A DNA stretch of 47,000 nt. Origin: Rhizobium sp. ASV20. GTDB taxonomy: Bacteria; Pseudomonadota; Alphaproteobacteria; Rhizobiales; Rhizobiaceae. The position numbers and the translations under genes are program-made. The stretch's first letter is position 1. The number at the start of each line of letters is the position of its first letter. This document shows, piece by piece, positions 17,408 through 25,258 of the stretch. Under the pieces are notes generated by a model. The model did not search any database. It saw only the letters and a list, made by a program, of their open reading frames with translations, and was not told the DNA's origin. The DNA lies in NCBI RefSeq assembly GCF_016429015.1, contig NZ_JAELTU010000043.1, positions 1-47,000 on the forward strand. Direction: 5' to 3'.

Positions 17408-17845
17408 TTAATGGTAAACTAAAACAGGTATGTGGGCCCTGGCGATTACGCCGGTTGCAACGCTTCCCATCAGCAATGAAGACAGGCCGCTTCGCCCGTG
17501 CGTAGCCATCGCAATCAGATCGCAATCCAAGCTGTCGGCGGTGTCGACGATAGTCCTAGCGATGTCATTGCCCTTGATAACCAGCGTCTTGCAAAGGACG
17601 CCCTTGTCGGAAGCTCTGAGCTTCTGGCGCAAGAGCATAGTTTCGCACGTTGAAGCGACAGTCCGTTCGTGTTCCCGCTGCTGATTTCGATATTCATCGC
17701 TATCGATGGCCAGCATGCGGAAGGGCTCGGCCACGGCCAGCAAGGTCACCTCGGCGTTCATCTCAGCTGCAAGCGCCATGGCCTGTGCGGCCGCCTGTGA
17801 GGCCATTTTTGATCCATCGGTTGGAACCAATATATGTCTGAACAT
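17408..17845 (-). CDS. Universal stress protein, single UspA domain
   Basis: A 145-aa UspA protein with a well-kept nucleotide-binding region: MFRHILVPTDGS at the N-terminus (the Asp contacts adenine) and ATHGRSGLSSLLMGSVATGV at the C-terminal loop, keeping H-G-R-S-G and the final G-S. It probably binds ATP and dimerises. GAGGAG 7 nt before ATG 17845 sets the start, although the frame is open 8 codons further upstream. It lies upstream of the Pat-like gene and downstream of a tandem USP, all on the minus strand. In mycobacteria Pat acetylates USPs, which makes the adjacency suggestive. Confidence 0.9.
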   Translation of the reverse strand: MFRHILVPTDGSKMASQAAAQAMALAAEMNAEVTLLAVAEPFRMLAIDSDEYRNQQREHERTVASTCETMLLRQKLRASDKGVLCKTLVIKGNDIARTIVDTADSLDCDLIAMATHGRSGLSSLLMGSVATGVIARAHIPVLVYH

Positions 17846-17998
17846 CGATAATCTCCTCGTTGAACTCAAGACGGATCGTCAAATGCGCCCATGTTGATCG
17901 GCCCAGTCTCAACCGATTTACGAAGGAGTTCATTGGACGACTATCGCCGGATAACTGGGTTTGGAGCCTGGCAAATCCCGCGGACGACCACAGGCCTG

Positions 17999-18835
17999 CT
18001 AATGCCCCCACAAGATGGGCAGCCTGGCGGTTTCAAGCATCGTGCGCGTAACGCCGCCGAATACGAACTCCCGAAGGCGCGAATGGCCGTAGGCTCCCAT
18101 GACAAGAAGGTTGGCCTGTACATCGACTGCGTGCTGGGCGAGCATCTGAGCGACGCCCTTGCCCTGACCCGAAAGAACGTCAACCAACACAGCAATTCCA
18201 TGCCGTGCGAGATAGGCTGCGACGTCGGCTCCCGGCTCCTCGCCATTCACGAAAGCCGTCTCCGTCGGATCGATCATCGTCACATGGACTTCTCCGGCGG
18301 CTTTCAGCAAAGGCAGGGCCTGTTGTACCGCGCGAGCCGCCTCCATACGAGAATTCCAAGCAATCATGACCGACCTTGGGGTCATGGTCGCCGGACGGTC
18401 AGTCGGATTGAAAAGCAAAGCAGTTGGCGATTGGAACAGCGCTCCATCGATGACGCGCTTGGTAAATTGCGAGTCCACGGCCGCCTGGGCTCCGACAAGT
18501 ACAAGATCGGCATAAAGTGCGCGCGATGCGATATCCTCTCCTGCCCACGCATATTCCGTGTACAAGTCCTGGACATCGTAGGACAGCCCAGACCGGCTGA
18601 GACTGGCCTTGACGGTTTCTACGGCGCCCGCCAGCTTCGCAAGATCGCTCTCGCGCTCTTCGAGCCAAGCTGTGGAAACAAGTTCGCCGTAGCCGCCGAT
18701 GGGCGGCGGAGGTGCCATCGCGACGACAAGGACCGAAAGATGCGCTTGAGCGGCCTCACTGAACGCGACGGCCTGCCTAAGATCCTTCTCCAGAAGATTT
18801 ACTCCGATAGGAGCGAGGATTGTCTTGAAATTCAT
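17999..18835 (-). CDS. Tandem universal stress protein (two Usp domains)
   Basis: A 278-aa protein with two Usp-like halves. The N-terminal half starts MNFKTILAPIGVN and ends near ADLVLVGAQ; the C-terminal half (PRSVMIAWNSRMEAARAVQQ) ends with the nucleotide-loop-like LLVMGAYGHSRLREFVFGGV. It is a clear paralogue of the protein at 38424, with the same length and shared segments DLYTEYAWA and NGEEPGAD. GGGAGA 7 nt before ATG 18835 supports the start. It lies behind a strict FNR/FixK box and leads the USP/Pat gene set; the 150-nt gap to the next gene leaves operon membership open. Confidence 0.9.
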   Translation of the reverse strand: MNFKTILAPIGVNLLEKDLRQAVAFSEAAQAHLSVLVVAMAPPPPIGGYGELVSTAWLEERESDLAKLAGAVETVKASLSRSGLSYDVQDLYTEYAWAGEDIASRALYADLVLVGAQAAVDSQFTKRVIDGALFQSPTALLFNPTDRPATMTPRSVMIAWNSRMEAARAVQQALPLLKAAGEVHVTMIDPTETAFVNGEEPGADVAAYLARHGIAVLVDVLSGQGKGVAQMLAQHAVDVQANLLVMGAYGHSRLREFVFGGVTRTMLETARLPILWGH

Positions 18836-18899
18836 CGTCTGATCTCCCAACGCTGAGCGCGAGCATTTCCTGATATTGCCCTACTCGCCTTGGCGCGCC

Positions 18900-18913
18900 T
18901 TGATCGGCGTCAA
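18900..18913. promoter_or_regulatory. FNR/FixK box
   Basis: TTGATCGGCGTCAA is a strict match. It lies 65 nt ahead of the tandem USP at 18835 (minus). The paralogous USP at 39260 has an almost identical box (TTGATCGGGGTCAA) at 62 nt. The -10 region here is poor. It could also serve the small plus-strand gene at 19048. Confidence 0.82.
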
Positions 18914-19047
18914 CTTTTCGGCCTCAATTTGTATTCCTCAACGCGATCTCGTATTTTGCGATGTTTTGATCAAAGACAATGTAACGGAGCTCGCATCTGG
19001 GCAGAGTTTCTCTCTGAAAATGGCTGCCATAACGGAAGGAAGCCGAA

Positions 19048-19224
19048 ATGCTCCGAGCAATAATCATCTCACTCGCCGCACTTGGCATTATTTACGCCAG
19101 CGTCGGTTTAGGGCGCGACACTGCATCTACCGAACAAAAGGAAAGCGCGGCAAATGTGCAGAAGAAACCGCGAATGGGATATGAAGATCCCTATTTTCCG
19201 CCGGCCAAGGGTCACGGCTTCTAA
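19048..19224 (+). CDS. Very small exported or membrane-anchored protein
   Basis: A 58-aa protein with a hydrophobic N-terminus (MLRAIIISLAALGIIYASVG), a hydrophilic middle (RDTASTEQKESAANVQKK) and a Pro/Gly-rich tail ending DPYFPPAKGHGF. GGAAGGAAG lies about 6 nt upstream of the ATG. It is a likely signal-anchor or secreted peptide. It is divergent from the tandem USP, sharing the region with the box at 18900. The same reading frame stays open for another 58 codons after the TAA, so it may be the front part of a once longer protein. Family unknown. Confidence 0.6.
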   Translation: MLRAIIISLAALGIIYASVGLGRDTASTEQKESAANVQKKPRMGYEDPYFPPAKGHGF

Positions 19225-19628
19225 CGCCGCAGCTCCCCCACGGTCATTGAACCTACGGACGAGTACTTTGCCGGCGTTCAGACATGTTCGGACGATCCGA
19301 TTATCTGGTGCCATTGGCAGCCAGAAGTGAACACTCTGATAGACAAGCGTCGCTGCAAGCGCGGCCTTTACCTCCGCCCCAAAGGGATAGAAGTACTCTA
19401 GAAGGAGCCAGGGTCACGCGGTAGCGACGCAAGTTTCGCCACCACCGATCCAGGAATGAAGCTGCTGAAGGCATCACCGGGAGCGATGGATGGTGCAGTT
19501 GAAGGCGATGTCAGTCAGAGCGTTGCAGTGTCAAGAATGAATGTAGAGTCTTGCGAGCCGACTGAGTTGAAAATGGCCAGTCTGTCTCCAACAATGGCTG
19601 GCCCTTCGATTGGACCGGGGGAGCCCAC
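19225..19628. other. Intergenic stretch; in-frame open extension of the small gene
   Basis: From 19225 to 19398 the frame of the preceding gene continues open after its TAA, encoding TVIEPTDEYFAGVQTCSDDP and IIWCHWQPEVNTLIDKRRC before a TAG at 19399. No separate start with a ribosome site was found. The rest, to 19628, shows no supported gene. Confidence 0.35.
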
Positions 19629-21185
19629 TCAAATTCCTTCGGCGATGTCGTCAAGGCATGGCTCCCTGGCCTCAAACTGGTGCAAAATTTCGGCGACCAA
19701 TTCACTCGTCGTGCAAGCGGCATCCAGCCTGATCCAGTCGACCGGTGCTGTTTTCCTCGACAATTGCTGCTCAAGCACGGCTACCGTTGCGTCCGAGACC
19801 CCTCCCTTGCGCGTCTGAACCCGTTGCAGAAGCAAGCCGGGGCCTGCGTCCAGCCAGAAGCCTGCAAACCTGCATCTCTTTTCGGTCGCGGCGAATTCGA
19901 GAAGCTTGCGATTTTCGACTTTGTCAAAGACCGCATCGGCGACTACAGCTCCATCCTGACCGAGGATGACGCGGGTACGCCACGATATCTCCCGGTAGAC
20001 TCGGACGGAAACATCAGGGCGATACGCGGTTTGAGGCAGGCGCGTTTCGGGGGGCACATCATAAAGAGACTTGCGGATGCGGTCGCTTTCGAGAATGCGC
20101 GCCCCGGGTGGCATGCCTATATGTGGAGCAACAGCCTCGGCAAGAGTTGATTTGCCCGATCCGCTGAACCCGCCGATTGCGACGAGGCTTGGTCGGGGCA
20201 ACTCAAGGAGGCCGACTGCCAGCTTGAAATATGCGCGCGCCTCGGATTCAAGCTCAGAGGCTTGCTGGCCGGCTCCTTCAGCCTGCGTCGCGATGACGTG
20301 CGCACGTACGGCAGCACGCACCGCCATGAAAAACGACAATGCGGCAATGCCGTCGTCCTCGCCGGTCTCGTCAAGATATCGATTCATGACAAGATTTGCT
20401 AACTCGACATAGCCCCGATGCCAGAGATCCATCAGCAAGAACGCCAGATCATAGAGAATGTCGCTGGTGGCAATATTGTCATTGAATTCGATACAATCGA
20501 ACAGGCACGGATGGCCATCCAGGAGGAAAATATTGCGTAGATGTAAATCTCCGTGACAACGTTTGACCTTTCCGGCGGCCGCTCGCCTGTCGAGCAATCC
20601 GGCAAGCCCGGCGAGCCGCTTGTCGAAGCGCACAGCCAACGCCTCGACCTCCTTCGGGGAGAAGACATGGCCGGTGGCAAAGCCTGCCTCATTGATCTTG
20701 AGGACGGCCGCCATGTTTGCGGCGCCATTGCCATCGCGAACGCTCGGCGCTCGGCGGTGAAACTGGACAATGGCACCTGCGAGCGATGTCATCATCTGAC
20801 CCGTCAATCCCCCCGCTTGAGCGACGTGATCCAGAAGAAGCGACTGATCGAACCGCTTCATCTCGACAATGGTCTCGATTACCGGCCCATCACCATCAAT
20901 CGCAAGCTGACCGTCTGGTGCCTGAGTGATTGTGCGGACTGCAAGATAGATCCCAGGCGCAGTAGGACCGTTCAGCTCGATTTCTCTCAGGCAGGCGATC
21001 CGCCTCTTGTCCACGCTGGAAAAGTCCAGATAAGGCAGGAGAACCGCCCGTTTCATCTTGTAGGCGCGATCTCCGGACAAGAATATTCGGGAGATGTGCG
21101 TCTCCATCGTCTGCACCGGATCGCCCTCCCGCAATAATGAGTGCATGAGAAAGGATGTGACCTTGGATTGGTCTTCGACGATCAT
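19629..21185 (-). CDS. APH-like kinase domain fused to P-loop kinase (AAA family ATPase)
   Basis: A 518-aa soluble fusion. The N-terminal two thirds resemble aminoglycoside/choline phosphotransferases, with the catalytic loop CHGDLHLRNIFL and the metal-binding FDCIEFND segment. The C-terminal part (about residues 330-510) is a zeta-toxin/gluconate-kinase-like P-loop domain with Walker A GGFSGSGKST. This pair of domains is a known but poorly characterised bacterial family. GGAG 8 nt before ATG 21185 sets the start rather than the upstream in-frame codons. It is divergent from cysQ and shares an FNR/FixK box with it. The substrate is unknown. Confidence 0.85.
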   Translation of the reverse strand: MIVEDQSKVTSFLMHSLLREGDPVQTMETHISRIFLSGDRAYKMKRAVLLPYLDFSSVDKRRIACLREIELNGPTAPGIYLAVRTITQAPDGQLAIDGDGPVIETIVEMKRFDQSLLLDHVAQAGGLTGQMMTSLAGAIVQFHRRAPSVRDGNGAANMAAVLKINEAGFATGHVFSPKEVEALAVRFDKRLAGLAGLLDRRAAAGKVKRCHGDLHLRNIFLLDGHPCLFDCIEFNDNIATSDILYDLAFLLMDLWHRGYVELANLVMNRYLDETGEDDGIAALSFFMAVRAAVRAHVIATQAEGAGQQASELESEARAYFKLAVGLLELPRPSLVAIGGFSGSGKSTLAEAVAPHIGMPPGARILESDRIRKSLYDVPPETRLPQTAYRPDVSVRVYREISWRTRVILGQDGAVVADAVFDKVENRKLLEFAATEKRCRFAGFWLDAGPGLLLQRVQTRKGGVSDATVAVLEQQLSRKTAPVDWIRLDAACTTSELVAEILHQFEAREPCLDDIAEGI

Positions 21186-21246
21186 CGGTCGGCTCCAGCA
21201 TATCGTTTCGATGACGGGAGTCTGATGCCGAAGAGGCTTTGCGGCA

Positions 21247-21260
21247 TTGACGCGCATCAA
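21247..21260. promoter_or_regulatory. FNR/FixK box between divergent genes
   Basis: TTGACGCGCATCAA is a strict match. Its centre is about 68 nt from each start (21185 minus, 21322 plus), so it could control both. Hexamers at the expected distance are only 3 of 6 on either side (CAGACT on the minus strand, TAGGAC on the plus). Confidence 0.75.
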
Positions 21261-21321
21261 TGAAAAGGTGCGCATCTCAGCATAGGACCTCGTAGCAATA
21301 CTGGCTGTCGGGGAAAAAGGA

Positions 21322-22152
21322 ATGGAGATCCTTTCGCGAGAACGACTGGTCGAGGCCCTGATCCCGATCGTGCGAAGGGCTGGAGCCCTGGTGTGCTCGC
21401 TTCAAAATCAATCGCTCTCGCAGCACAGTAAACCAGATGGTACTCCGGTTACCTCCGCCGATCTTGCGAGCCAGGATATTCTGCATGCCGGTTGCAGAGC
21501 CTTGATGACAGGATTTCCCATCCTGAGCGAGGAAGGCGACGATGCTGCTGCCACCCCACTCGGATCCAGCGCATTCGTCATAGACCCCTTGGACGGAACG
21601 AGAGAATTTATCGCAGGGCGCAGCGAGTTTACAGTGAATGTTGCGTTGATCGAGGATGGGTATCCCACGATCGGCATGATCTACGCGCCCGCGCAAGAGC
21701 GGCTGTTTTGCTCCTTTGGATACGGTCATGTCTTTGAAGAGAACGGCAAGGGGTGTCGACGGAGCCTCACTGGCCTTGCCGTGGCTCGTTCACATCGGCT
21801 TATTTTGGCGAGCCGTTCGCACCTTGATCGCCAAACCCAAGACATCCTGGCCGCACTGCAGCCATGTAGCGTTCAACGTTTCGGATCGGCACTAAAATTC
21901 GCACTCATTGCAGCAGCTGAAGCCGATGCCTATGTAAGGCTCTCGCCGACGATGGTGTGGGACTGCGCTGCCGGTCAGGCGCTCGTCGAGGCAACAGGCG
22001 GCGCTGTCCTGGGTCCGGATGGATTGCCTCTGCAGATTGGCAATCGCTCAACACTTAGGATCGAGAGTTTCGTTGCAGCTCGTACGCCACAGCTGGCAGC
22101 GCAGATTATCGATATCGCCCGACGCTCTTCAATTTCGAAGACGGATAATTGA
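21322..22152 (+). CDS. cysQ: 3'(2'),5'-bisphosphate nucleotidase (CysQ family)
   Basis: A 276-aa inositol-monophosphatase-fold enzyme that removes the 3' phosphate from PAP/PAPS in sulfur assimilation. Metal-binding motifs are visible: ILSEE (67-71), DPLDGTREF starting at D88, and VWDCAAGQALVEATGG near 220. Length is normal. AAAAAGGA lies directly before the ATG, so the ribosome-site spacing is tight. It is divergent from the APH/P-loop fusion, sharing an FNR/FixK box. In this setting it would limit PAP accumulation during stress. Confidence 0.9.
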   Translation: MEILSRERLVEALIPIVRRAGALVCSLQNQSLSQHSKPDGTPVTSADLASQDILHAGCRALMTGFPILSEEGDDAAATPLGSSAFVIDPLDGTREFIAGRSEFTVNVALIEDGYPTIGMIYAPAQERLFCSFGYGHVFEENGKGCRRSLTGLAVARSHRLILASRSHLDRQTQDILAALQPCSVQRFGSALKFALIAAAEADAYVRLSPTMVWDCAAGQALVEATGGAVLGPDGLPLQIGNRSTLRIESFVAARTPQLAAQIIDIARRSSISKTDN

Positions 22153-22162
22153 GCCAGGTCAA
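22149..22162 (+). promoter_or_regulatory. FNR/FixK-like box
   Basis: TTGAGCCAGGTCAA keeps TTGA-N6-TCAA and overlaps the cysQ stop. A TAGTAT hexamer at 22184-22189 lies 31 nt from the centre. It drives the BON protein at 22226. Confidence 0.72.
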
Positions 22163-22225
22163 TGCCAGGGGCGACCATCGCCCTAGTATGCTTTGGTTCG
22201 AGATATCAACAGAGGAGATTGTCTC

Positions 22226-22873
22226 ATGGACGACATTACACTTCGCCAATTAATTCTCGATGAGCTTGAATTCGAACCGAGCGTCAATGCAGCCGATATC
22301 GGTATTACCTGCGACAACGGCGTCGTTACTCTTTCTGGTCATGTTCCAACCTTCGCCGAAAAAGCGGCCGCTGAACGGGCGACACTGCGCGTGAAGGGCG
22401 TCAAGGCAATTGCCGAAGGCATCGAAGTCCGCCCGGTCGGAACACACCGGACCGCCGACGATGAAATTGCCAAGCGCGCCGTCAACACCATCAGCTGGCA
22501 TGTCACCATCCCAAAGGATGCCGTCCAGTTGGAGGTCGCGAATGGTTGGGTCACGCTCAGGGGACGTGTAGAATGGCAATATCAGAAAAACGCCGCCGCT
22601 GACGCGGTGCGAGATCTGTCTGGCGTCATCGGCGTTTCAAACCTAATCGAGGTGACGCCTCGTCCAAGCGCAACGGATGTGAAGAAGCGCATAGAGGATG
22701 CCTTCCGGCGGGATGCGGAAATCGAGGCGGAGGCCATCAACATACACGTCGCCGATGGCAAGGTGACATTGCATGGCAAGGTCAAGACCTGGGCCGAACG
22801 CCAGGCCGCGGAACATGCTGCCTGGTCAGCGCCCGGTGTGCGAACCGTAGAAGATCACCTTTCGATCCGTTAG
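22226..22873 (+). CDS. Triple BON domain protein (OsmY-like)
   Basis: A 215-aa protein built of three BON repeats, about residues 8-70 (CDNGVVTLSGHVPTFAEKAA), 78-145 (VANGWVTLRGRVEWQYQKNA) and 150-215 (VADGKVTLHGKVKTWAERQA). No signal peptide is visible, so unlike E. coli OsmY it may be cytoplasmic. BON domains usually bind phospholipids or envelope surfaces. GAGGAG 8 nt before ATG 22226 sets the start, and an FNR/FixK-like box lies ahead. A decayed relative lies at 14099-14631. The IS6 element begins 72 nt downstream. Confidence 0.9.
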   Translation: MDDITLRQLILDELEFEPSVNAADIGITCDNGVVTLSGHVPTFAEKAAAERATLRVKGVKAIAEGIEVRPVGTHRTADDEIAKRAVNTISWHVTIPKDAVQLEVANGWVTLRGRVEWQYQKNAAADAVRDLSGVIGVSNLIEVTPRPSATDVKKRIEDAFRRDAEIEAEAINIHVADGKVTLHGKVKTWAERQAAEHAAWSAPGVRTVEDHLSIR

Positions 22874-23710
22874 CATCCGATCGCCGAGCAGCCGACAGAA
22901 GGCTGCTCGGCACCGGCCGCGGGCAGGGTCAGCATCCCTGGATGGGTGGCGTCGCGTTAACGGATGGCAGGTGCGGCAAGGCACTGGCCCCGAGTTTCGG
23001 AGCACGGTCGACAATGCGATTTCACGCCAGGTGGTGACGGCGCTGGCGCGGAGTTGGCGGTGGTCTGCGGCAGTGAGATGTTTGCGATGGAGATGAAAGA
23101 GGTTGGTGATCTGGCCATGAACCGAGACGAAATGTTGACATTGCCGCGCCGATTTGAAGCGCATCATCCGCCTCTCTCGCCGCCGCAGCGGCAGATGAGA
23201 ATTTTCAGCACGGCTGTTCAACCCCTTGTGCGATCGATGCTCAACGCCGGGGATCAATTCAGCTTTCGCTACTCCATAAGAGCGCAGCTTGTCGGTCACC
23301 ATCAACCTCGGCGTGACGCCCTGACTTTTGAGCAGCTTGCGCATCAGCCGCAGCGCCGCCTTCTTGTTTCTTCGGCTTTGTAACAGGGCATCGAGGACGT
23401 AGCCTTCTGCATCGACTGCACGCCACAGCCAGCATTTCCTGCCCATGATCGATACGACAAGTTCATCAAGGTGCCATTTGTCGGCGAAGTTGCCGCGTGA
23501 TCGCCGCCGGGGATGATAAGCGAACTTGAGACCGAATTTCACCACCCATTCCGACACTGTCTGAAACGACACGTCAATCCCGCGTTCGGCAAGCAGGTCT
23601 TCGACTTCGCGAAGGCTCAGCGGAAATCGGCAATAAAGCCACAGGGCATGGGCGACAATCTCGGGTAGAAATCGGTGACAGCGGTAGCGGGCGGCCGGCT
23701 CTTCGATCAT
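22826..23710 (-). CDS. IS6-family transposase
   Basis: A DDE transposase with the IS6 order: FPLSLREVEDLLAERGIDVS and the HTH-like TVSEWVVKFG near the N-terminus, first catalytic D in DKWHLDELVV, second D in LMVTDKLRSYG and E in RAENSHLPLRRRERRMMRFK. The 294-codon frame is longer than the usual 230-260 because it reads through the left inverted repeat (22945) and stops in flanking DNA, antisense to the last 48 nt of the BON gene. The catalytic part looks intact. Confidence 0.9.
   Translation of the reverse strand: MIEEPAARYRCHRFLPEIVAHALWLYCRFPLSLREVEDLLAERGIDVSFQTVSEWVVKFGLKFAYHPRRRSRGNFADKWHLDELVVSIMGRKCWLWRAVDAEGYVLDALLQSRRNKKAALRLMRKLLKSQGVTPRLMVTDKLRSYGVAKAELIPGVEHRSHKGLNSRAENSHLPLRRRERRMMRFKSARQCQHFVSVHGQITNLFHLHRKHLTAADHRQLRASAVTTWREIALSTVLRNSGPVPCRTCHPLTRRHPSRDADPARGRCRAAFCRLLGDRMLTDRKVIFYGSHTGR
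22883..22911. terminator. Strong hairpin downstream of the BON gene
   Basis: GCCGAGCAGCC and GGCTGCTCGGC form a perfect 11-bp stem with a 7-nt loop, starting 10 nt after the BON stop codon. No T-run follows, so it would be an atypical terminator or an RNA-stabilising 3' structure. It lies just outside the IS6 left end. Confidence 0.5.
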
Positions 23711-23761
23711 GCTGCTCGAATATCACCTCGATCAGCAATATCCGTTAAGGCGACGCCACCA
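22945..23761 (-). mobile_element. IS6-family insertion sequence
   Basis: The element is bounded by inverted repeats: GGTGGCGTCGCGTTAACGGA(T) at 22945-22965 and its complement with one mismatch at 23741-23761. This gives about 817 bp, normal for IS6. The 8-bp flanks (CCTGGATG left, AGCCATTG right) are not duplicated, so the element probably arrived with, or later caused, a rearrangement or deletion. Its right end interrupts a cation-efflux gene. Confidence 0.85.
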
Positions 23762-23888
23762 GCCATTGACAACTTCAATCACCACAAAGGCGCTGTTCAA
23801 GAGCAGGCCTAGGGCAAACGCCTTTCCGAATTTACGGGATGCATGACCATGATCATGGCCGTGGGCAATGATGATCGTGTTCACTCAT
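23762..23888 (-). pseudogene. Cation diffusion facilitator (DmeF-like), N-terminus cut by IS6
   Basis: On the minus strand, just outside the IS6 right end, a frame encodes AHGHDHGHASRKFGKAFALG and LLLNSAFVVIEVVNG. This is the His-rich start and first transmembrane helix of a CDF metal exporter. A GTG at 23884 opens this frame; an ATG at 23888 opens a different frame (MSEHDHH) that would join it through a one-base shift. The remaining protein of about 300 residues is missing, replaced by the IS. It lies 65 nt downstream of rcnA in the same orientation, so it was probably the second gene of a Ni/Co efflux operon. Confidence 0.75.
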
Positions 23889-23952
23889 GGTGGATCCGCA
23901 TTCGTTGTTGAAAGTGAAACCGGCCGCCGAAGGTTCGGCGGCGGATTGAGGA

Positions 23953-25104
23953 TCAGATTGCCGGCGTGGTCACGGCTGCGGCTTCGGGCGCATGCCCTTT
24001 CTCCAGACCGGCCCAGCCCGAATAGCCCATATAGAGCGCAATCACGAGCATCAGCACACCGGAGGCGTAAGGCGCCCGCCTGGCGAAGGTATCGAAGCCG
24101 GACCAGCGCTTTTGGACGTGGCGCACGCTGATCGAGGCTGCCACACCCGCGGCGACCATCGTCATGGCCAGCCCGATGCTAAAGCAAACCACCAAGACGA
24201 CACCGAGGGACAACTGCTTGAGCTGCAAACATAGCAGCAGCACGGTAATTGCTGCAGGGCATGGGATCAAACCGCCGGTCAGGCCGAACATAATGATCTG
24301 GCTCGTTGTGACACTCTGGTTTTTGAAGCGGCGGGCGATGTCGTTGGCATGGGCGCGCGCGTGCGCATCCATATATTCGCCCTCTTCACCAACGGACAGG
24401 CCGTGATGATGGTGGTGGCCGTCTTCACTATAGGCGACATCGTAGTCATGGGTGTGATCGCCATGTCCGAGACTGACGCGGGCATTGAACTCATGCGGCT
24501 CGGGAATCTCTTCCAGGCTTTCGAGATAGCGGCCCTTATCGACGAAGGTGAAGGCTTGCTTTGCACCACTGTCGCGCTCCGTAACGATCGTAACGTCCTT
24601 CGCATGCCAGCCGTGACCGGTTTCAAAGCGGATACGGAAGCGCGGCGGGACGCCATCCTCAAAGAGTTCCAACGCCATGATGCCGTGGCCTGTGTCGATC
24701 TCGCGCGTTTCGTCGCCATGATCGTGGTCATGATTGTGATTATGTGCGGCCTCAAGACGCGTTTCGCGCCAGGTGCGCCAGATCATCCATAGGGCAATGC
24801 CGATGACAATCACAGCGGAAGCAACTTGGAAGTATGGCTCGGTGGTTTCCGCGTTCATACCTCGGCCAAGATACTGGCCACCAAGAGCCACCACCCAAAC
24901 AACCGCTGTATGGGAGATGGCGGCCGAGACGCCGAGGAGTACCGCCTGCATGATCGTGCCGCGCACGGCAATGATGAACGCGGCCATCATCGTCTTGGAA
25001 TGACCAGGCTCAAGCCCGTGAAGGGCGCCGAGGAAGATGGCAGTGGGAATGAACAGCCAGGCGTGGGCCGTACCCTGCTGAAGGAGGTCGGGAAGGGACG
25101 TCAT
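23953..25104 (-). CDS. rcnA: Nickel/cobalt exporter RcnA (NicO family)
   Basis: A 383-aa inner-membrane Ni2+/Co2+ exporter. Hydrophobic helices at the N-terminus include the family motif GALHGLEPGHSKTMMAAFII. Then come a long His/Asp-rich cytoplasmic loop (HNHNHDHDHGDE near 120 and HHHHHG near 230) likely to bind metal, and three or more C-terminal helices beginning MFGLTGGLIPCPAAITVLLL. The loop also contains a folded insert (about 140-220) longer than in E. coli RcnA. It is divergent from an RcnR-type regulator with a G-tract operator between them. The downstream CDF partner is destroyed. Confidence 0.93.
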   Translation of the reverse strand: MTSLPDLLQQGTAHAWLFIPTAIFLGALHGLEPGHSKTMMAAFIIAVRGTIMQAVLLGVSAAISHTAVVWVVALGGQYLGRGMNAETTEPYFQVASAVIVIGIALWMIWRTWRETRLEAAHNHNHDHDHGDETREIDTGHGIMALELFEDGVPPRFRIRFETGHGWHAKDVTIVTERDSGAKQAFTFVDKGRYLESLEEIPEPHEFNARVSLGHGDHTHDYDVAYSEDGHHHHHGLSVGEEGEYMDAHARAHANDIARRFKNQSVTTSQIIMFGLTGGLIPCPAAITVLLLCLQLKQLSLGVVLVVCFSIGLAMTMVAAGVAASISVRHVQKRWSGFDTFARRAPYASGVLMLVIALYMGYSGWAGLEKGHAPEAAAVTTPAI

Positions 25105-25133
25105 TGTGGGGGCTTTCTGGTATCACTTGATGG

Positions 25134-25157
25134 ATATACCATAGGGGGGTATAATAT
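25134..25157. promoter_or_regulatory. RcnR/DmeR-type operator
   Basis: ATATACC-ATAGGGGGG-TATAATAT: a run of six G flanked by AT-rich inverted arms, the form bound by RcnR/CsoR-family repressors. It lies 30 nt ahead of rcnA and between the divergent regulator and exporter genes. The right arm also looks like a -10 element (TATAAT), so binding would block transcription. Confidence 0.8.
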
Positions 25158-25258
25158 TTATTGTCAATCCCGGCAGAATGTGTTTTGTGCTAGGAGACGA
25201 TTGAGACTGAAGCCTTGGCGGTTTATCGGTCCGGATCGCCAACTTCAGGAGCAACCGC

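Noticed and set aside
18967..18980. TTGATCAAAGACAA as an FNR-type box
   Set aside because: The two half-sites do not have the N4 spacing; the strict box at 18900 is the better candidate.
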